A stretch of DNA of 64,000 nucleotides from an uncultured Collinsella sp. (GTDB lineage: Bacteria > Actinomycetota > Coriobacteriia > Coriobacteriales > Coriobacteriaceae): NCBI GenBank assembly GCA_937934165.1, contig CALGZX010000135.1:12912-76911 (forward strand), read 5' to 3'. A model generated the notes under the pieces. That model saw only the letters and a program-made list of their open reading frames with translations. It did no database searches and had not been told where the DNA came from. The position numbers and the translations under genes are program-made. Within the stretch, counting starts at the first letter, position 1; each line of letters starts with the position of its first letter. Positions 63,806 through 64,000 of the stretch are shown here, one piece after another.

Positions 63806-64000
63806 TTACTTCCGCGCCGTGACACAGAGCCACCTTATCTTTTTGCGTATCTGCACCTCGTGAAAACCCGCCTGCTCCAGACACGCCTTTAATTCAATGT
63901 CCTTGTAGATGGTCATGCCGCCGATGATTTGCGTCCACCTTTCGTCCTTGTCCGTATCGCCATTGCTCTCGTTGCAGATAAGAATTGTTCCGCCCGGCTT
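63806..64000 (-). CDS. class I SAM methyltransferase, C-terminal part (runs off the window)
   Basis: Sixty-four residues are visible, from KPGGTILICNESNGD through WTQIIGGMTIYKDIELK to RWLCVTARK and a TAA stop. This is the C-terminal half of a class I methyltransferase: the strand after motif III, then the final hairpin. The 5' part lies beyond 64000. The style matches the adjacent minus-strand methyltransferase, so the two arrived or act together. Confidence 0.75.
   Translation of the reverse strand, partial: KPGGTILICNESNGDTDKDERWTQIIGGMTIYKDIELKACLEQAGFHEVQIRKKIRWLCVTARK

Noticed and set aside
63691..63825. N-terminal extension of the 62860-63690 methyltransferase
   Set aside because: The added 45 residues are His/Gly-rich, read through the end of the next gene in another frame, and the ATG at 63690 has a good ribosome site.

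Overview
The window is a GC-rich, densely coded bacterial chromosome segment. Gene content points to a gut coriobacterium close to Collinsella: a P-type ATPase paired with a DUF6110-like protein, a very large ATPase/SARP-like regulator, type III glutamine synthetase, a cobalamin methionine synthase with a separate activation protein, an actinobacterial gatCAB operon, and a tmRNA whose tag ends in ALAA. The species call is inference from protein character only; no 16S rRNA is present.

Layout. 0-2 kb: a small membrane protein and an orphan class C sortase. 2-5.5 kb: gatCAB, the amidotransferase for Asn/Gln-tRNA. 5.5-10.4 kb: an AraC regulator divergent from a two-subunit ABC exporter. 10.8-13.2 kb: DUF6110-like protein plus P1B-like ATPase. 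13.3-14.7 kb: a RelB-like/PIN toxin-antitoxin pair and a hypothetical. 14.9-15.9 kb: ssrA (tmRNA) followed by an unusual repeat field. 15.9-20.8 kb: patatin, rplM-rpsI, glmM, a glucose-type EIIA and nagB. 21.3-24.3 kb: a 999-residue regulator. 24.3-31.7 kb (minus strand): yhbY, a methyltransferase, a UPF0210 protein, and the metF / activation protein / metH cluster. 32-34.2 kb: type III glutamine synthetase. 34.7-39.2 kb (minus): tRNA-Glu, a MurT-GatD fusion, and two repeat-helical hypotheticals. 39.7-46.3 kb: iron alcohol dehydrogenase, two glycerol-dehydrogenase paralogues, a polyferredoxin, ychF and a DUF1648-like membrane protein. 46.3-50.2 kb: a HAD-like/XRE divergent pair, asparaginase and guaA.

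From 50.2 to 55.1 kb the character changes to an accessory island. It has gene remnants at both ends (a GyrI-like tail and an MTA/SAH nucleosidase tail). Between them lie a DUF4143 ATPase, a DUF4365-like nuclease candidate and a protein with a HEPN-like RX4H motif, with TTG starts and lower GC. From 55.3 to 62.8 kb is a coherent sugar-use locus: a LevR-like regulator with a degenerate AAA+ domain, mannose-family PTS IIB-IIC-IID-IIA, a GH172 (DUF2961) enzyme and a ROK sugar kinase. I read it as import and breakdown of a fructose-containing disaccharide such as difructose dianhydride. The right edge (62.8-64 kb) carries two methyltransferase genes of different, less GC-rich style.

Non-coding DNA is rich in structure. 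Two copies of a long hairpin share a conserved core but have unrelated, fully complementary arms (5461-5601, 25879-26012). There are two MITE-like elements with about 30-bp inverted ends, a 33-bp hairpin repeated downstream of genes, a 62-bp tandem palindromic array after ssrA, and a perfect 24-bp operator-like palindrome.
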